Below, one piece after another: positions 44,701-53,179 of a DNA stretch of 64,000 bases. Made by a program: the position numbers and the translations under genes. The stretch's first letter is position 1; each line of letters opens with the position of its first letter. The stretch lies in the NCBI GenBank assembly GCA_016787485.1, contig JAEUUL010000032.1:1-64000 (forward strand), given 5' to 3'. The notes under the pieces were generated by a model, which was not told the DNA's origin, ran no database searches, and worked only from the letters and a program-made list of their open reading frames with translations. This DNA comes from Bacteroidota bacterium (GTDB lineage Bacteria; Bacteroidota; Bacteroidia; NS11-12g; UBA955).

Positions 44701-46204
44701 TACGTGGATCGAGAAAACTGGCAGAGCCGGTGAAATTGCGCGATGTGAGATCTCCGTTTACATGTCCCTGTGTAAAAGTTCGGCCACGCAGGGTATAGGA
44801 AGGGATATCTGCTTCAACAGTCAGATTGAAGGTTTTGCTGCTGATACCGGAACCTGAAAGCGTTATGTCGAAGGCGGTAATTCCCAGATCGGGCTCTACA
44901 CTGTAAAAGCGGCCTACATCAAAACCATCGGTAAATATATGTCCGCTGAATTCTGCCTTATCGTACCCGGGTTTAAAGTTCATATTCAGCGATGCCTGCA
45001 GGTCGCCAATATCGGTGTCCAGAATTCCATCGGTTTTGAAATCCAGAAACTGGCCGGTGAATTTGCCATTGAATTCCATTTTACCCAGTTTGTCAAGTGT
45101 AGGCAGCAATTCCATTCCGTTCAGCAACCGGCTGAGGTCGTAGGCACTGGTACAGGCATAGGGTATGTCGAATTCCACATAAGTGGTGCGCCATTGTGGC
45201 AACCCTTCCAGATAGTAATTCCCCCTGAAACGGGTAAAAGACCCCACCTGGGCATCCACATTACTGAGCCGCAATTTGTCAAAGGTGCCGCTGATACCGG
45301 CTTCAATGACCATTTCTTCCGGATGATTTGCCAGTGCTCCGTTAAAAATGGAAAGTTCCCTCAGGCATATGGCACTCCGGTTCAGGTGGCCAGACCATTC
45401 GGTATTGTGCACAAATTCGTCCAGGTACTTATATCCCGGATACTTGAAATGCAATTCACCGTCCAGCGTACTGCAGGGTGTTTGAACTATCAACCCCGTA
45501 AAATCCATGCCTTTGTAATGGATATTGCAGGTGGCGTCGAGTTTTTCTATTTCCAGCCCGCTTCGTTCCACTGCGCTGAGGTCGGGTGTGTAAAAATGAA
45601 TAGAATCGTCTATGAGCCAGAATTTTTCAAGCGTACCACTCAGGTTTGAAAACTGCAGGTGGAATTCATCCAACTCACCGGGAAGTGGTTCGGGTTCGGT
45701 GTCGTCGAAGTAGTGAAAGCGGGAATCAGCCACAACGGCGTGGTCGAAATAAATGGACCAGTATTTTGGCGGACCGGTTCTTTTCTTTCTGGGTGGATTC
45801 AGGTAATCAACCAAAAAGTCGATGTTGGTACCTTCTGAATCTTTATGGTGACCAATGTTGACAAACGCACCGGCCACTTCGGCACGTGAAAAAGCCACCA
45901 ATCGTTTCTCATTGCTAAAATCTGAAAGAGATGCCACCAAAACGCGCACATATATCATGCTATCCCCTTTCTGATCCCCCAGGTACACATGCTCTGCACG
46001 GATGTTTCCGGAAAAATCGAATTCCAGTGCCGCGATGGAAACTTTTGTGCTGAGTTCCTTACTCAGAAAGGCTGTGGCCTTTTGTGCCAGCCAGGTTTGA
46101 ACAGCTCTGCTGCGCAGCAGAACAGCACCGGACCCTGTGAGCAGTAAGATAAACAGCAGGGACCGGAGCAAAAACTTACGTAGTTTTGTGCGCCGCTTTT
46201 TCAA
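41732..46204 (-). CDS. tamB: TamB-like translocation and assembly module protein, 1490 aa
   Basis: A very long periplasm-spanning beta-groove protein of the TamB/AsmA-like type that moves phospholipid or barrel proteins toward the outer membrane. N-terminal membrane anchor (KFLLRSLLFILLLTGSGAVLL), a long repetitive beta region, and the C-terminal TamB (DUF490) domain with FSRLGIPTRIQVNID ... SEWFLSDRLRLDLNYDP near the end. The start is chosen as TTG at 46204 (LKKRRTKLRKFLL): the frame is open upstream but runs into tsaD, and a TATCTTTG -7 box ends 5 nt before this TTG. A GTG at 46237 is the alternative. Confidence 0.88.
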   Translation of the reverse strand: MKKRRTKLRKFLLRSLLFILLLTGSGAVLLRSRAVQTWLAQKATAFLSKELSTKVSIAALEFDFSGNIRAEHVYLGDQKGDSMIYVRVLVASLSDFSNEKRLVAFSRAEVAGAFVNIGHHKDSEGTNIDFLVDYLNPPRKKRTGPPKYWSIYFDHAVVADSRFHYFDDTEPEPLPGELDEFHLQFSNLSGTLEKFWLIDDSIHFYTPDLSAVERSGLEIEKLDATCNIHYKGMDFTGLIVQTPCSTLDGELHFKYPGYKYLDEFVHNTEWSGHLNRSAICLRELSIFNGALANHPEEMVIEAGISGTFDKLRLSNVDAQVGSFTRFRGNYYLEGLPQWRTTYVEFDIPYACTSAYDLSRLLNGMELLPTLDKLGKMEFNGKFTGQFLDFKTDGILDTDIGDLQASLNMNFKPGYDKAEFSGHIFTDGFDVGRFYSVEPDLGITAFDITLSGSGISSKTFNLTVEADIPSYTLRGRTFTQGHVNGDLTSRNFTGSASFLDPRINASFDGLVDFSGATPYFDFTAGTGGLDLYELGLDSVRTLIWGQTTVRMTGLDPATMEGTIDARDVAVHRLGQIYQFDTQHIEKWNKGKRTRLEFSGDMVNGYVRGVVNPGKIHLLAQNAISRVFPERVPPAVYQGTDSFTYSIAIPQTGLIASYIDADLSTSSIAISGFMDGGSSTLEVTSVPMDICYQRTALTQLDLHALKRDSTSMEFVVSAGALLLNNEKRFVNLELDGKARNSHAEFGLRLKDKSGENDVNLAAEGDILHDSIPVTLGKSNLHILSDDWDLENDSRVTVFNNNRFNLRNVYLNGDDHYIEINGYISASQRDTTHLEFGNFTIDNLRPFFANEALDSLNGVLNGDLRITGLLGTPRFWGDISAKKLRFEGYDYGDLAVSLKNEGISGQLGLDGRFTHGTLQGLALAGTFAYEPKPGQEALDFEFELPQTTKLAAIQPFLQDIVTIKNGTLGGRMHLGGNTDKPLLTGSARVRDARLKVDYLQTEYSFDAEFKSNANGFFNSRPIWLYDESGTNFAIGNVSITHKNFSNYYLDLLIDSARNLKVINTTPKDNDLFYGTAFADGSCRIYGPFDKISMDINLRSRKNSQFNLLYSDLEENKRSSIVKFRDHYGKVTSKEEKKEKSSIYRININITATPDAEAQFVIDRQRGDIIRGRGSGELRMLYDENENFFLYGTYTVQEGEYRFSIPGIDVVTKRIGLEQGGTVSWSGDPYNAILNMNGSFEKKISPAALMSSLASGSSKNYPATRVLSKLMLKGNLFSPDISFDIQMPDLASSGGSTANEVNSVIQRIRTDKDETMKQAVALLLFGNFITPSFAQNPTSGGAGVSGYGVAGNSLSAIASNVVNNLFSRLGIPTRIQVNIDDVRGISGSNAKVFVNSEWFLSDRLRLDLNYDPTVAMLVSNVALPLNFNLEYMTRNENWHIKAFSRSNNLLLQQNSSTVTNGVSGNTLGAGVIWRKEFDTFRPVKKKPATTQGPK

Positions 46205-46209
46205 ACCAT

Positions 46210-46217
46210 CAAAGATA
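46210..46217 (-). promoter_or_regulatory. -7 promoter element of tamB
   Basis: Reads TATCTTTG on the minus strand, 5 nt before the TTG start, the same spacing as at other leaderless genes here. Confidence 0.5.
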
Positions 46218-46249
46218 ACTCCACAGCAGGCAGGCACAATCCACGCAGT

Positions 46250-47254
46250 ATGCAGTACTCCACAATTCTGGGCATAGAGAGCAGTTGCGACGATACTGCT
46301 GCCGCTGTATGGCAAAATGGCAAAATTCTTGCCAACATTGGTGCCAGCCAGGAAATACATGCAAAATATGGTGGAGTGGTGCCGGAATTGGCCAGCCGTG
46401 CCCATCAGAGCCATATCATCCCTGTAGTGCATGAAGCGCTGTCTGCCGCTGGTATTACAGCCGGACAACTGGATGCAATCGCCTTTACCCAGGGACCAGG
46501 ATTAATGGGCAGTTTGCTTGTAGGAATTCATGTAGCCAAAGGCATGGCAATGGCACTGGGCAAACCGCTTATCGGTGTAAACCATCTGCAGGCCCATGTT
46601 TCTGCGCTTTATATCGGACAACCACAACCTCCCTTTCCATTGCTGGTGTTACTGGTAAGCGGAGGGCATACCCAGTTGATACGGGCAGAACACCACCTGA
46701 ATACGCAGATTGCAGGAAGTACCATCGATGACGCAGCCGGCGAGGCATTCGACAAAGCGGCAAAACTGCTCGGGCTCAATTATCCGGGCGGACCGGAAGT
46801 AGACCGCTATGCCCGCATGGGCAATCCGCATCGGTTTACATTTCCCGAATCGCGTGTTCCGGGACTGGATATGAGTTTTTCAGGGTTAAAGACCTCGCTG
46901 CTGTATTTCCTGCGGAGGCAAACCGCGGAAAACCCTGAATTCATCGCACAGAATCTGGCCGATATCTGCGCATCTTACCAGCACAGCATCGTAGAATATC
47001 TCATGCACAAACTCGAACTGGCCATAGCAGCAGAGAAACCCGCATGTCTGGGTCTGGCCGGTGGTGTTTCTGCCAACAGTTTGCTCCGGACCCGGTTTGC
47101 CGAAACGGGGGCAAAATATGGATTGCCCGTATTGATACCGGCTTTTGAATATTGTACAGACAATGCGGCGATGATTGCAGCAGCCGGGCATTATCTGCTG
47201 GAAAGCGGACAGAAAACGCCTTTGAATGCGCTGCCTTTCACCCGCAACAGATAA
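46250..47254 (+). CDS. tsaD: tRNA N6-adenosine threonylcarbamoyltransferase TsaD
   Basis: Transfers the threonylcarbamoyl group to A37 of tRNAs that read ANN codons, with TsaB and TsaE (not in the window). Start ILGIESSCDDTAAAV matches the ASKHA-fold phosphate loop; the metal-binding His pair is His112 and His116 in NHLQAHVSAL; VSGGHTQLIRA and GGVSANSLLRTR are also intact. Length 334 aa is normal. Divergent from tamB by about 45 bp. Confidence 0.97.
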   Translation: MQYSTILGIESSCDDTAAAVWQNGKILANIGASQEIHAKYGGVVPELASRAHQSHIIPVVHEALSAAGITAGQLDAIAFTQGPGLMGSLLVGIHVAKGMAMALGKPLIGVNHLQAHVSALYIGQPQPPFPLLVLLVSGGHTQLIRAEHHLNTQIAGSTIDDAAGEAFDKAAKLLGLNYPGGPEVDRYARMGNPHRFTFPESRVPGLDMSFSGLKTSLLYFLRRQTAENPEFIAQNLADICASYQHSIVEYLMHKLELAIAAEKPACLGLAGGVSANSLLRTRFAETGAKYGLPVLIPAFEYCTDNAAMIAAAGHYLLESGQKTPLNALPFTRNR

Positions 47255-47293
47255 TGTGCAAACTTTTTGCCCCAGCTGGCAAAATGCCCGTGC

Positions 47294-47301
47294 TATCTTC
47301 G
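47294..47301 (+). promoter_or_regulatory. -7-like promoter element of meaB
   Basis: TATCTTCG, one base from TAnnTTTG, 4 nt before the GTG at 47306. Confidence 0.4.
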
Positions 47302-47305
47302 CAGT

Positions 47306-48217
47306 GTGCAATGGCAGGACCTCTTTACCGCACTCAGCCGGGGTGACACAAGGGCACTGGCCCGTTCCATCAGTCTGGTAGAAAATGAAGTGGAAGGATA
47401 CCCGGAACTGCTGGAAAAGCTTCGTCACCTACCCCAAATTCCGGTGATTGGTATTACCGGTCCGCCCGGCGCTGGCAAAAGCAGCCTCGTCAATGCGCTG
47501 GTCCAACACTGGTCCGCATCGGGTGAAAGAGTGGCTATTGTTGCTGTAGATCCTGCGTCTCCTTTCAACTTTGGTTCATTGCTGGGCGATCGTTTGAGAA
47601 TGGCATCCCTTTTTCAGTTGCCCAATGTCTATATCCGCAGCCTGAGCAGCAGGGGTAGCCTGGGAGGACTTTCAGCAGCCATTATAGAGGTGGTTGAACT
47701 GATACGCAACGCTGGTTATCAACGCATAGTGGTGGAAACAGTAGGTGTGGGTCAAAGCGAGGTGGAAATTGCCGGACTGGCAGATGTAACCGTTGTGGTT
47801 ACAGTGCCCGAAAGCGGAGATGATGTGCAAACCCTGAAAAGCGGTGTAATGGAAATTGCAGACCTCTTTGCAGTAAATAAGTGTGACCGTGACGGTGCTG
47901 CCAAATTTGCGGCTCACCTGCGTGAACTCTCTCAATACCGGAGTGCGGATAAACAAGATATTGAAGTGATTCAAACCACGGCGACAACAGGTGCTGGCAT
48001 ACAGGACCTGGTGCTTGCCATTGATGCAAAATGCAAACAAAACGACAGTCCGAAATACAAAATAAAACTGCTTGCCGACAAAGTACTTAAACTGGTGTCT
48101 CACCAACGGATGGGGCAGCTGAAAGTACAGGAAATAGAAGCTGACTTGCTCACTGCCGCAAACAATCCTGATTTTAATTTGTATCTCTATGCAAGGCAAT
48201 ATTTTATTCCATTTTAA
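47306..48217 (+). CDS. meaB: MeaB/ArgK-type G3E GTPase, methylmalonyl-CoA mutase chaperone, 303 aa
   Basis: A P-loop GTPase that protects and reloads adenosylcobalamin-dependent mutases such as methylmalonyl-CoA mutase. Walker A GPPGAGKSS (52-60), the Walker B region VDPASPF and the guanine motif NKCDRD (in VNKCDRDGAAKF) are clear. No mutase gene is in this window. The GTG at 47306 (QWQDLFTALSRGD) is preferred over an in-frame start at 47267 because the family usually begins here and a -7 element lies just before it. Followed immediately by the FMN reductase gene. Confidence 0.92.
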   Translation: MQWQDLFTALSRGDTRALARSISLVENEVEGYPELLEKLRHLPQIPVIGITGPPGAGKSSLVNALVQHWSASGERVAIVAVDPASPFNFGSLLGDRLRMASLFQLPNVYIRSLSSRGSLGGLSAAIIEVVELIRNAGYQRIVVETVGVGQSEVEIAGLADVTVVVTVPESGDDVQTLKSGVMEIADLFAVNKCDRDGAAKFAAHLRELSQYRSADKQDIEVIQTTATTGAGIQDLVLAIDAKCKQNDSPKYKIKLLADKVLKLVSHQRMGQLKVQEIEADLLTAANNPDFNLYLYARQYFIPF

Positions 48218-48811
48218 ATGATTGGCATTCTCTCCGGTTCATCGCGCAAAAATTCAAACACAGCCCGGGTTGCAAAGGCGATACAACGCATTGCTGCAAG
48301 CAAAGGACTACCGGTTTCTGAATGTATAATTCCGGATTTTACCCAGTATGACATCCCGTTTGCAAACGGAGGCCATTTGCATAAAGAACAATTGAGTGCA
48401 TTTCAGCAATCGGTCTATGATTGCATGAAAAACAGTCATCTTATTTTTGTTCTATCGCCTGAATACAATTGGTTTCCCAGTGCTGAAATCATCAATCTGA
48501 TTCACCAGATGGGCAACCGCGATTTTAAAGAATGCTGGGATGGAAAAATATTTGCCACTTGCGGAATCAGCACCGGACGCGGCGGACGGATACCTGCAGT
48601 TCAGCTCAGTTATGTATTGAACAAACTGATCAATGTGCTGGACCTGCACTCAGTGGTATCCGGAAAAATCTTCGAAAGCCAGTTTACAAACCGTATGCTG
48701 GACGAAAACGGAAATAGCGCCGGACATGAAGAATATGACCATGGCTTGGAGCAATATGTAAAATACAATCTGGAGTTGAGCCAAAAAATCCTGCCGGCTC
48801 TTAACGGTTGA
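48218..48811 (+). CDS. NADPH-dependent FMN reductase, 197 aa
   Basis: Flavodoxin-fold oxidoreductase. The FMN phosphate loop GSSRKNSNTARVA (6-18) and SPEYNWFPSAEIINL (about 82-96, the PEYN motif of the NADPH-dependent FMN reductase/NQO family) are intact. It transfers hydride from NAD(P)H to FMN, quinones or azo compounds. Starts directly after the meaB stop and overlaps the convergent T9SS gene by 11 bp at its 3' end. Confidence 0.93.
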   Translation: MIGILSGSSRKNSNTARVAKAIQRIAASKGLPVSECIIPDFTQYDIPFANGGHLHKEQLSAFQQSVYDCMKNSHLIFVLSPEYNWFPSAEIINLIHQMGNRDFKECWDGKIFATCGISTGRGGRIPAVQLSYVLNKLINVLDLHSVVSGKIFESQFTNRMLDENGNSAGHEEYDHGLEQYVKYNLELSQKILPALNG

Positions 48812-51266
48812 TCTGCAGGATGGCAGAGCCCGAAGGACAGTGCACTATCACCGCACCAACCGGAAAATTCCGAACATCTATCGTTGCCGTATTGCCAGAC
48901 ACATTGGCAAAATAAAGCTGTTTTCCCTGCAATGAGTATATCTGCAACACTCCCTGTTGTGGTTTGTCGAAATCAATATTCAAAGTACCTGAGGCAGGGT
49001 TGGGATAAAGTTTGCCAAATGAAGCATGCAATTTACTGATTCCGGCAAACGGATCGTAGGTGCGCACCACTACCCTTTCGGAAGAAGCCTTCCATTTGCT
49101 GTCGAAGTCAGCTGTGGCCCGGTTATAGATCACATCGTTCTTACCCAAAGGCTTGAAAAGATTGGCTGCATACTTTACAAAACCAGATGCATTCTGAGGG
49201 CTGCTTTCCAGTGTAGACAGATTGGCAGACGGAAACTCAATCACCAATACACTTTGATTCACAATGCTCAACTTTGCCTGAGACGGGTAATAAGCCAGAA
49301 CGGGCAAATCCTGTATTGGCAGATTGGAATCAATGGTATCCAGCATCACCACACGCTTTACAAATTCAGATCCTGTATTGGTAAAATCCACGTGGTATGG
49401 CAAATCAGGAGTGCGGTAATCCACTTCGCCACCTTTCAGCGAATATTTTTCGACGGCACCCTGGGTACCACCCGATTTCAGGGAAAGTGCCGTGGTGTCA
49501 AAATTATCAGCTTTGAAGGCATCGCCACCGGTAAACCCACTGCCACATTTCAAATCGCAAAAAAACTTTTCTGCCGAGGTGGCATTCAGTGGAACCGTCA
49601 ACAACAATTCCAATGTGCGGGTTTCACGCATACCGAGATTGACGACACTATAAGTGGCTTCGTTACCGGTATAGTTGTCCGGTACAGGATTGCTTACAAA
49701 ATCAGTGAGTCTGGAATCGTGTTTCAGATGCAGGGTCGCGCCATTCACAGCATTGCTTCCCAGATTCTTTATTGTGATTACAATCTTCACAACCTGACCA
49801 GGCTCTACTTTTCCCGGCAAAACAGATGCGAGTTGCACCTGCAGGTCGTTGATACCCGGGGCAATGTACTGGCCCAGACTGACGAAGCTGTACATGCCTT
49901 TGCGCACTTTAACCGCATAGTTGCTTGCACACGGATTGATCCAGTGTCTGCCTGTGAATGCGGTAATGGAATAGTTGCCTTCAGGCAGTGCGATGGCAAA
50001 CCGGCCCAATGAGTCCGTAATGGCAAAATGTACTTTCCCCTGTTCATCGGAAAACCGAAGGGCTGCCATTATCAATCCCGGCTCATCCGAAGCCTTGGAG
50101 CAATTCTGGTCCTTGTCGAAAAACAAGGTGCCTGCAACTTCACCGCTTTGTGGTTCTATGCGGCTGATGTAGCGGATTCCCGTATTGGTTTCTGTAAAAC
50201 TCCCCCAGATAAAGGCACCATCGCCGCGTTGTCCCAGCCGGAACTTACCAGAAATGCGGTTACCAGTCCATCTCAGTGCTGAATTGTCGTATTTCAGCAG
50301 GGATGTGGCATTTCCGTTTTTGAGAAAATCGCCGCCCAACAATAGGTAATTGTCGGCTCCTGCAAGGCTGTGCACATTTGCAGTGGTAAATGTGTCAAAC
50401 CCGATGGGGGCTGACCAGTTTACATCCCTGTAGCGAATCTCAGTCTCATCCAGTGTATTCTTCCCCAGCGCTGCGAGGTATCCGTTGAAAGACGCAAGGG
50501 AAAGCACTTCTCCGGCAAAAGGGCTTCCGGTTCCGCCCCAGCCGCCATTGGCAGCTGTGTAGTATGCAATGTTTCCGGTAAACTCCCCGGCAAAATTCTT
50601 AAAGTCACCTGCGATGTAAAGGCGGTTGCCCATAACAAGCAAACTATTGATCACCCCATCGGTTCCCTGAGAATCGTTTTGATTGCCCAGATAGTTCCAG
50701 GTGCGGGTTTTACCATCGTAGCTCGCAATGTTTTGTACAATATTGCCGTTCACCGTATTTCTGAAACGACCCGCTACAATCAGTTTGTCGTCGAAAACCG
50801 TCATGGCAACTATACCGCTGTTCCGGGAAGTAATCACCCCATTCTCCACCACCCATTGCTTGCCGTTCCATTTGTGCAAATGGCTGACGTCTACGGTGGC
50901 ATCATTGCTGGTATTGGAAATATAAGCACCTACATAAATAGTATCCTGATACAATACCACGGAATGGAAATTGTAGGTACCGCCCAGGGGAATGGTAGGG
51001 GGTTTTGTAAGCCCGGGATAGTAACTCCAGTAAGCGCCATTCCAGCGGCCAAGGGTATAATCGGTGGTATCGGGTGAACTGGTTTCATCAAAAAGTGCCA
51101 GATACTCGTTGCCCGAGGCATAGGATGCCACAACCTTGCCGGGTAAACCATTCCCCAAAGGTTGCAGCACCTGAGCCCCTAACGTGGAGCACAGCATGCT
51201 GAAGCATGTAACCAGCATGACCCGCATACTGTGCAATCTATACCATATGAAACACTTTTTGGTCAT
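48801..51266 (-). CDS. Type A T9SS cargo with propeller-like N-terminus, 821 aa
   Basis: Signal peptide ends near residue 31 (STLGAQ). Residues 35-370 contain repeated short modules (AMTVFDDKLIVAGRF, SLLVMGNRLYIAGDF, SLAGADNYLLLGGDF) like a delta-60/kelch-like propeller. A CnaB/SdrD-like domain follows (GTLFFDKDQNCSKASDEPGL ... FAIALPEGNYSI), then DUF11-like beta domains, and a type A sorting domain at the end (LYPNPASGTLNIDF). It is the third gene of the sigma-factor operon, 3 bp after the anti-sigma-like gene, so it is plausibly a target or sensed product of that pathway. Confidence 0.88.
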   Translation of the reverse strand: MTKKCFIWYRLHSMRVMLVTCFSMLCSTLGAQVLQPLGNGLPGKVVASYASGNEYLALFDETSSPDTTDYTLGRWNGAYWSYYPGLTKPPTIPLGGTYNFHSVVLYQDTIYVGAYISNTSNDATVDVSHLHKWNGKQWVVENGVITSRNSGIVAMTVFDDKLIVAGRFRNTVNGNIVQNIASYDGKTRTWNYLGNQNDSQGTDGVINSLLVMGNRLYIAGDFKNFAGEFTGNIAYYTAANGGWGGTGSPFAGEVLSLASFNGYLAALGKNTLDETEIRYRDVNWSAPIGFDTFTTANVHSLAGADNYLLLGGDFLKNGNATSLLKYDNSALRWTGNRISGKFRLGQRGDGAFIWGSFTETNTGIRYISRIEPQSGEVAGTLFFDKDQNCSKASDEPGLIMAALRFSDEQGKVHFAITDSLGRFAIALPEGNYSITAFTGRHWINPCASNYAVKVRKGMYSFVSLGQYIAPGINDLQVQLASVLPGKVEPGQVVKIVITIKNLGSNAVNGATLHLKHDSRLTDFVSNPVPDNYTGNEATYSVVNLGMRETRTLELLLTVPLNATSAEKFFCDLKCGSGFTGGDAFKADNFDTTALSLKSGGTQGAVEKYSLKGGEVDYRTPDLPYHVDFTNTGSEFVKRVVMLDTIDSNLPIQDLPVLAYYPSQAKLSIVNQSVLVIEFPSANLSTLESSPQNASGFVKYAANLFKPLGKNDVIYNRATADFDSKWKASSERVVVRTYDPFAGISKLHASFGKLYPNPASGTLNIDFDKPQQGVLQIYSLQGKQLYFANVSGNTATIDVRNFPVGAVIVHCPSGSAILQINR

Positions 51267-51269
51267 TGT

Positions 51270-52565
51270 TTAGTCAATCCTCCATATCAGTTGGGTTGAC
51301 AAGCCGGCAGCCCAGGTGCGCGGACGCACTGTACTGCCTGTATTGTATACCGGAGTGGCTGTGCCATTTACGCCTGCACTTACCCCCCAGCGTAAGCCAT
51401 AGCCCAGGTGGCGGTATGCTCCGACAGAGCCTGAAACGCCCATCAGGGTTTTGCGGAACCACTCAGGATCCCTGTTTTCCACTTTCAGAATCTGGTAATC
51501 CAGGGTTTGTCCGGTTACCTGGGTTAGGAAGCCAACGTTCGCGGCAAGCATGGGAATAACAGACCATTTTTTACCCAGGCTGTATTCCGTCATAATCCCC
51601 ACCGGTACATTTATCACGGTGGTTTTGCTGGTGCCGTTGTATTCTACCGGTGCACCATTGAACAAGTATCCAATGATGGGCCCTTTGCCACGGTTGTCCA
51701 GCTTCTGCGTCATATCCACAGCCGGAGCCTGATCGGTAAAGGAGAATTTCTGGCGGGTAAGCGTTTGCTGCAGGTTTACACCGGCAAACACACTCAGGTT
51801 CCTGTACACCCTGTATCCTGCCATTCCACTGAATTGCAGCGCACCCAGGTTAGATTCCCCGTCACGCATGCGGCTCAGGAAATTTTTGTGTACATAAGCC
51901 AGATATTTGGGATTGATATCATATCCCAGACCGGTTTGGTTCTGTGATACGGCAAATCCGGCAAACCAATGTCCGCCAAAGCGATGCAAAGGCTGAAGAC
52001 TCAGGGGCAGTTTCTGTGTATTCCCGCCAGGATTGCTCAGTTCCACTGCGCTGCTGGCAATGCCCGCCCCCGTTGCATCCACTGTCAGGTGTTTTGCAGT
52101 TTCAAGGGTTTCTGCCAACTCCGGTGCAGGGGTGTTCGATGTTCCGACTTCAGGCAATGGTTTCACCCCTGCCTGATTGGGTTTGATGGATATGTTACCG
52201 GAATTGGCAGGCACGGCATTATGGCCTGAAACTGCTGTGGAACCGGTATGTCCATTGTCTTGGTGATGATTACTTTGGTTGTTGCTCTTTTCAGATTGAG
52301 CAGAGGATTGTGTTTCTTTTTGTACAGATACCGGGGTGCTGGCCTGACTGTCTTTTGTACCGGCGCCACGGGTCATCCAAAGGGCTGAAACAATAAGCAA
52401 TGCAACAAGGGCAGCGGCTGAAAACCAAAGCCACATTCCTTTGCGGCGTTTTTGATTGTCGAGAGTGTTGCTGATAGAATCCCATGCACCTGGAGGCAGT
52501 GTGGGTGCAAAACCTTCGAAGGAGGTTTCCAGCAGTGTGTCGATATTGATGTTTGCCTGATTCAG
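51270..52565 (-). CDS. Trans-envelope anti-sigma-like protein with C-terminal beta-barrel, 431 aa (CTG start proposed)
   Basis: The in-frame ATG at 52436 sits directly before the single membrane helix, but the frame is open upstream and the codons encode NQANINIDTLLETSFEGFAPTLPPGAWDSIS, typical of cytosolic N-termini of Bacteroidota anti-sigma-like proteins. The only suitable point is a CTG at 52565 that overlaps the sigma stop as CTGA, hence the proposed start. Order: cytosolic segment (1-43), membrane helix (about 45-65), Ser/Gln/Pro-rich linker (about 70-160), and a C-terminal outer-membrane-barrel-like domain (FGGHWFAGFAVSQNQTGLGYD to LIWRID). Between the ECF sigma gene and the T9SS gene. 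Confidence 0.7.
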   Translation of the reverse strand: MNQANINIDTLLETSFEGFAPTLPPGAWDSISNTLDNQKRRKGMWLWFSAAALVALLIVSALWMTRGAGTKDSQASTPVSVQKETQSSAQSEKSNNQSNHHQDNGHTGSTAVSGHNAVPANSGNISIKPNQAGVKPLPEVGTSNTPAPELAETLETAKHLTVDATGAGIASSAVELSNPGGNTQKLPLSLQPLHRFGGHWFAGFAVSQNQTGLGYDINPKYLAYVHKNFLSRMRDGESNLGALQFSGMAGYRVYRNLSVFAGVNLQQTLTRQKFSFTDQAPAVDMTQKLDNRGKGPIIGYLFNGAPVEYNGTSKTTVINVPVGIMTEYSLGKKWSVIPMLAANVGFLTQVTGQTLDYQILKVENRDPEWFRKTLMGVSGSVGAYRHLGYGLRWGVSAGVNGTATPVYNTGSTVRPRTWAAGLSTQLIWRID

Positions 52566-53095
52566 CGTTTGTTTCCTTCCAATTGATCTTTCAGCATTTG
52601 TCTTGCCCGGCTCAGGGTACTTTTCGAAGTCCCTTCGCTGATTTCCAGTTGTTCTGCAATCTCTTTATGACTCATCTTTTCGATGGCATACAGGTTCAGA
52701 ACGATTCTGTACTTTTCGGGCAAACCCTCGAGGGCGGAAAGCACCCTGCCCAGATCGTAAGATGCTACCTGAATTTCTTCGGCATCATCAGCAATATGCA
52801 GGTCATCCATCTCTACAAAACGGGGACCGCTGTTGCGTTTCCTGAACCTGGAAATAGCCATATTGATGATTAACCGGGTCATCCAGGCTTCCAGGGTGCT
52901 TTCTCCCTTAAAGGAACCAATACTATCAAAGATCTTTACAAAACCATCCTGCAGCAGGTCGTTGGCATCTTCCTGGTTGGCGGCGTATCTCAGGCAATAG
53001 CCATAGAGTTTGCGTCCGTAGCGCAGGAAGAGTTCCTGCTGCCATTTGCGGTCACCCCGCTTACAACCTTGTATGATGTCATCATCCCCTGGCAA
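52562..53095 (-). CDS. ECF RNA polymerase sigma factor, sigma-70 family, 177 aa
   Basis: Region 2 (WQQELFLRYGRKLYGYCLRYAANQEDANDLLQDGFVKIFDSI) and region 4 (LPEKYRIVLNLYAIEKMSHKEIAEQLEISEGTSKSTLSRARQML) with no region 1 or 3: an ECF-type sigma factor. The start is TTG at 53095, where an AAAGGTGAAG Shine-Dalgarno-like sequence lies upstream; no ATG fits. Probably held inactive by the membrane protein whose gene overlaps its 3' end. The cargo gene downstream is one likely target. Confidence 0.93.
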   Translation of the reverse strand: MPGDDDIIQGCKRGDRKWQQELFLRYGRKLYGYCLRYAANQEDANDLLQDGFVKIFDSIGSFKGESTLEAWMTRLIINMAISRFRKRNSGPRFVEMDDLHIADDAEEIQVASYDLGRVLSALEGLPEKYRIVLNLYAIEKMSHKEIAEQLEISEGTSKSTLSRARQMLKDQLEGNKR

Positions 53096-53179
53096 GTAGC
53101 TTCACCTTTAAAGACGCACCCATGAAAAAAGGTTGCAAAAAAATATGGAAAATTTTAAAAATCAGCTGATTTGCCCTAA

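Noticed and set aside
46205-46468. ATG-started N-terminal extension of tamB
   Set aside because: It overlaps tsaD on the other strand and the residues are not family-like; a -7 box ends 5 nt before the TTG at 46204.
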